From Pseudomonadota bacterium (lineage in GTDB: Bacteria; Pseudomonadota; Alphaproteobacteria; UBA8366; JADFVY01), in assembly GCA_030671915.1 (NCBI GenBank), contig DAOVHN010000088.1, positions 1 through 8,113 on the forward strand: a DNA stretch of 8,113 nucleotides. The letters run 5' to 3'. The notes beneath the pieces were generated by a model, which did no database searches, was not told the origin of the DNA, and saw only the letters and a list, made by a program, of their open reading frames with translations. Below, piece after piece: positions 6,134 through 8,113 of this stretch. A program made the position numbers and the translations under genes. Position 1 is the first letter of the stretch; the number at the start of each line of letters is the position of its first letter.

Positions 6134-6829
6134 ATGATCGACCTCTACACATGGCCGACGCCGAACGGCCACAAGATCCATATCATGCTGGAGGAAACCG
6201 GCCTGGACTACCGGGTGATCCCGGTGGATATCAACAAGGGCGAGCAGTTCGAGCCCGCCTTCCTGGAGATCAGCCCGAACAACAAGATGCCGGCGATCGT
6301 GGATAGGCAAGGTCCCGGCGGCGCGCCCTTTTCGCTGTTCGAATCCGGCGCGATCCTGATCTATCTGGCGGAAAAGACCGGGCAATTCATGCCCACCGAG
6401 CCGCGCGCCCGCTATACGGTGCTGCAATGGCTGATGTTCCAGATGGGCGGCATCGGCCCGATGCTGGGCCAGGCGCATCATTTTCGCATCTACGCCAGGG
6501 AGAAGATCGCTTACGCCATCGAGCGCTACACCAACGAGGCCGCGCGGCTCTACCGCGTCCTCGACCGCCGCCTGGGGACAAGCGAATGGATCGGCGGCCC
6601 GGACTATACGATCGCCGACATGGCGGTCTGGCCCTGGCTGCGCCGCCCCGAGCGGCAGGGCCAGAAACTGGAGGATTATCCCGACCTTGAGCGCTGGTGG
6701 CGGGCGATGGCGGAGCGCCCGGCGGTCCAGCGCGCGCTGACGGTGCTGTCGGAACACGCCAGCGCCGTCGCCCCCACGGGCGAGGCCTGGGACAACCTGT
6801 TCGGCGCCGGGCAGTTCAAGCGGGGATAA
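6134..6829 (+). CDS. yfcG: YfcG-like glutathione transferase / disulfide-bond reductase
   Basis: The 231-residue protein strongly resembles E. coli YfcG, a Nu-class glutathione transferase that reduces disulfide substrates with glutathione in the cytoplasm. The thioredoxin-like N-terminal domain (1 to about 83) opens LYTWPTPNGHKI and contains Thr9 and Asn11, the residues implicated in glutathione use in YfcG, which lacks the usual catalytic Tyr, Ser or Cys. SPNNKMPAIVD (47-57, with the cis-Pro at 53) and LFESGAILIYLAEKTG (68-83) complete the glutathione site. The helical domain (about 92-205) has LQWLMFQMGGIGPMLGQAHHF (97-117), YAIERY (127-132) and YTIADMAVWPW (158-168). The C-terminus is about 16 residues longer than in YfcG. 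GGGAAGGG at 6121-6128 supports the start. The gene is 67 bp after the CAP lipoprotein gene and is followed by a large palindrome. The symbol is by similarity; the physiological substrate is unknown. Confidence 0.93.
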   Translation: MIDLYTWPTPNGHKIHIMLEETGLDYRVIPVDINKGEQFEPAFLEISPNNKMPAIVDRQGPGGAPFSLFESGAILIYLAEKTGQFMPTEPRARYTVLQWLMFQMGGIGPMLGQAHHFRIYAREKIAYAIERYTNEAARLYRVLDRRLGTSEWIGGPDYTIADMAVWPWLRRPERQGQKLEDYPDLERWWRAMAERPAVQRALTVLSEHASAVAPTGEAWDNLFGAGQFKRG

Positions 6830-6835
6830 GGTATT

Positions 6836-6851
6836 TTCCACATGCGTGGAA
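6836..6851. repeat. Small hairpin TTCCAC-ATGC-GTGGAA
   Basis: A perfect 6-bp stem with a 4-nt loop begins 7 bp after the GST stop codon and ends 3 bp before the large inverted repeat. It is preceded by a short T-run (6834-6837) rather than followed by one, so on the plus strand it does not look like an intrinsic terminator by itself. Confidence 0.4.
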
Positions 6852-6854
6852 CCG

Positions 6855-6932
6855 GCACCAGCCCGCTCCCCCACCCGGCCACCCACAGTGTACGATACCG
6901 ATGGGTGGCCGGGTGGGGGAGCGGGCTGGTGC
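6855..6932. repeat. Perfect 31-bp inverted repeat with 16-nt loop (78-bp palindromic element)
   Basis: Positions 6855-6885 (beginning GCACCAGCCCGC) and 6902-6932 (ending GCGGGCTGGTGC) are exact reverse complements over 31 bp with no mismatch; the loop is 6886-6901. The arms are very GC-rich. The element starts 25 bp after the GST stop. As RNA it would form an extremely stable hairpin that could end transcription or protect the GST mRNA 3' end. However, no T-run follows on either strand, and the stem is far longer than usual intrinsic terminators. A member of a dispersed palindromic repeat family (REP- or MITE-like) is the main alternative. No flanking target-site duplication is obvious. Confidence 0.9.
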
Positions 6933-6966
6933 AGCCTTGACCGGCAAAGCCTTGACCGGCAAAGCC
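6933..6966. repeat. 15-bp tandem direct repeat, about 2.3 copies
   Basis: CCTTGACCGGCAAAG occurs at 6935-6949 and again immediately at 6950-6964, and the 15-bp periodicity extends from 6933 to 6966. It abuts the right end of the 31-bp inverted repeat. Each unit contains TTGACC, a -35-like hexamer (6937-6942 and 6952-6957), so the duplication may have doubled a promoter element or a regulator site for the signalling gene downstream. It could equally be replication slippage next to the hairpin. Confidence 0.85.
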
Positions 6967-6989
6967 CAACCACCCGAAATTACCCAGCC

Positions 6990-7004
6990 TTAACCAATCC
7001 TTAG
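6990..7004 (+). promoter_or_regulatory. CtrA-like box TTAA-N7-TTAG before the signalling gene
   Basis: TTAA (6990-6993) and TTAG (7001-7004) are separated by exactly 7 bp, one base off the alphaproteobacterial CtrA consensus TTAA-N7-TTAA; the left half reads TTAACCA as in the full motif. The box lies about 50 bp before the GTG start of the Hpt/receiver-like gene. CCTTA words recur at 6988, 6999 and 7013. CtrA control would suit a signalling gene, but one mismatched site is only suggestive. Confidence 0.35.
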
Positions 7005-7054
7005 CCGATAAGCCTTAGGCTCGGGCATCGAGCGCAACGCCAGGCGGAGAGACA

Positions 7055-7834
7055 GTGGCAAGCAAGCATGCAGTGGTGGGCGGCGTCATAACCGGCGCCT
7101 CGGCCGAGATGATCGACTATATGCGCCAGGACTTCCTCGACGCGACCGGGGGGAGGGTGGCCGAGTTCGAACGCGCCCTCGCCGAGGGCGGCGACCTCGA
7201 GGCCCTGCGCTATTTCGCCTTCGAGACCAAGGGCCAGGCCCGCAATTTCGGCATGACCCTGCTGGGCCTGGTGGCCGCGCGGCTGGAGGACTACCTCAAC
7301 GCCATCGACCGGATCGCCGACTGGTCGCTGCCCGGAATCCGCGCCTTCCTCGACGCCCTGCCGAACGTGGTCAACAGCGCCATCGCCGACGATGCCGACC
7401 CCTCGATGGTGGTGCGCGGCCTGCCGGCGCGCCCCCGCGTGCTGGGCGTCGACGACAACGAGACCCTGGATGTCGAGGTCATGCTGGTGATGGACCAGAC
7501 GGCGGCCACCGGCATCGTCGAGCGCGAGATGCAGGCCTGCGGCTACCGCACCACGGTCGTCACCTCGCCCTTCGAGGCCTTCGAGAGCGTGGTGCGCACG
7601 CGCCCCGACATGGTCATCGTCGCGGCCGTGCTCGACGGCCTGACCGGCATCGACCTGGCGACCGCGCTGGCCACCATGCCCGAGACCCGCAACACGCCGG
7701 TCGCCGTGCTGACCAGCCTGGACGACGACGACGCCAACCTTAACCTGCTGCCCAAATCGGTGCCCGTCATCCACAAGGGCGAGCGCTTCGGCGACGACCT
7801 CGCCCGGGCGATGAGTCATCATTTTTTACTCTGA
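7055..7834 (+). CDS. Hpt-like plus receiver-like signalling protein, both phospho-acceptors missing
   Basis: The 259-residue protein starts at GTG with GGAG 5 nt upstream. Residues ~15-105 are helical and resemble an Hpt domain: FAFETKGQARNFGMTLLGLVAARLEDYL (54-81) aligns with the Hpt core H-x-L-K-G-x-A-x-N-x-G...L..LE. Phe56 stands where the phosphorylated His should be, while K59-G60 is kept. A linker at about 108-140 follows. Residues ~141-255 resemble a receiver: MLVMDQT (143-149) gives one acidic residue, Asp147, where two are usual. DMVIVAAVLDGLTGID (185-200) places Ala190 at the phospho-Asp site. VAVLTS (216-221) keeps the Thr and VPVIHKGE (236-243) keeps the Lys. Neither domain should therefore carry phosphate, although both scaffolds look intact. 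This suggests a binding or adaptor protein in a phosphorelay rather than a relay step. Domain calls are by motif alignment by eye. No partner kinase gene is in the window. Confidence 0.8.
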   Translation: MASKHAVVGGVITGASAEMIDYMRQDFLDATGGRVAEFERALAEGGDLEALRYFAFETKGQARNFGMTLLGLVAARLEDYLNAIDRIADWSLPGIRAFLDALPNVVNSAIADDADPSMVVRGLPARPRVLGVDDNETLDVEVMLVMDQTAATGIVEREMQACGYRTTVVTSPFEAFESVVRTRPDMVIVAAVLDGLTGIDLATALATMPETRNTPVAVLTSLDDDDANLNLLPKSVPVIHKGERFGDDLARAMSHHFLL

Positions 7835-8113
7835 CTGTCAGCCACTCGACGCCGGACGGCAGGATGGCCACGGGAGCGGGCGGCGGATCTTCGATCCGAC
7901 GACCCATGGCGCTGGCCGGCCCCTTCGCGACCACTCGACCGACCGCAAAAAGAGTAGAAACAGGTACATGTCGCGAGCAAAGCGCGGCATGCGCGGCGAT
8001 TCCGGCGGCTTTTGTGTAGATCGCACGCAGAACAGGCCCATAAGACAGGTATGTGAGAGGTATCCGACCGGTATGCGCGGGGTAGGCGAGGGGCAGGATT
8101 TGCGTAGCGGATA
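7835..8113. other. Right-edge region without a confident gene
   Basis: This 279-bp stretch follows the signalling gene. It contains CTGAC-T-GTCAG at 7831-7841, overlapping the stop codon, and a hairpin CGGATC-TTC-GATCCG at 7884-7898. CCACTCGAC occurs twice (7842-7850 and 7931-7939), and 11-bp phased repeats lie near the right end. Neither hairpin has a T-run. The part after about 7945 is less GC-rich, as for a control region. A minus-strand frame is open from 8111 to a stop at 7767-7769, but it has no start in the window, overlaps the signalling gene by 68 bp and has mixed third-position GC, so it is not called as a gene. Confidence 0.5.
8048..8091. repeat. Four 11-bp phased direct repeats (GGTAT/GGTAG)
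   Basis: GGTAT starts at 8048, 8059 and 8070, and GGTAG at 8081, each exactly 11 bp from the last. The best conserved part of each unit is the first 5-7 bases, separated by about 4 variable bases. An 11-bp step places all copies on one face of the helix, the arrangement used by OmpR/PhoB-family regulators on tandem half-sites. The words do not match the PhoB consensus. The downstream gene, if any, is outside the window. Confidence 0.5.

Noticed and set aside
6855..6966. Integron attC site or transposon end as explanation for the palindrome
   Set aside because: attC sites are imperfect with bulged bases and core R boxes, which are absent. No transposase or clear target duplication is visible.
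7001..7822. Minus-strand open frame of 273 codons
   Set aside because: It is the complement of the Hpt/receiver-like gene, with the His/Gln/Gly-rich composition typical of antisense shadows.
7838..8041. Minus-strand 67-codon frame
   Set aside because: Arg/Pro-rich translation with no ribosome site or motif, competing with another open minus-strand frame over the same bases.
8073..8113. ATG at 8073 open to the right edge (13 codons)
   Set aside because: Too short to judge, with its nearest ribosome-site-like GAGAGG about 12 nt away; not supportable as a gene start from this window.

Overview
This GC-rich window reads as chromosomal DNA of an alphaproteobacterium, possibly Rhodospirillales-like. 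The clues are strong G/C preference at third codon positions, the gene families present, and a CtrA-like TTAA-N7-TTAG box. No rRNA, tRNA, CRISPR array, transposase or phage gene was seen. The lineage is an inference from style and gene content.

Left part (1-1881). The 5' end of a TrhA/hemolysin III-type membrane protein gene leaves the window on the minus strand. Divergent from it is an AEC-family transporter. Their 156-bp shared spacer holds a 9-bp inverted repeat and a perfect 17-bp palindrome (GTGAAAC-ATC-GTTTCAC) 15 bp before the transporter start. A DUF1203 gene follows on the same strand.

Middle, minus strand (1884-3563). A short cluster runs leftward: a small PH-like protein, a lipoprotein of unknown function and a small Sel1-repeat protein. 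The Sel1 gene ends 2 bp from the DUF1203 gene, tail to tail.

Right part, plus strand (3866-7834). Four genes follow: a family III (CaiB/BaiF) CoA-transferase, a lipoprotein with two CAP/SCP domains, a YfcG-like glutathione transferase, and a two-domain signalling protein (Hpt-like plus receiver-like). Gaps of 67-225 bp suggest these are not one tight operon. The 225-bp gap before the signalling gene is rich in structure: a perfect 31-bp inverted repeat with a 16-nt loop, an abutting 15-bp tandem duplication, and a CtrA-like box.

Right edge (7835-8113). No confident gene. The region has a small hairpin, a series of GGTAT/GGTAG words at exact 11-bp intervals, and a minus-strand reading frame open to the window edge.

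I see no complete novel multi-gene system. The items most worth a second look are the signalling protein that lacks both phospho-acceptor residues, the 31-bp perfect palindrome, the CAP lipoprotein with one intact and one degenerate domain, and the 11-bp phased repeats at the right edge.
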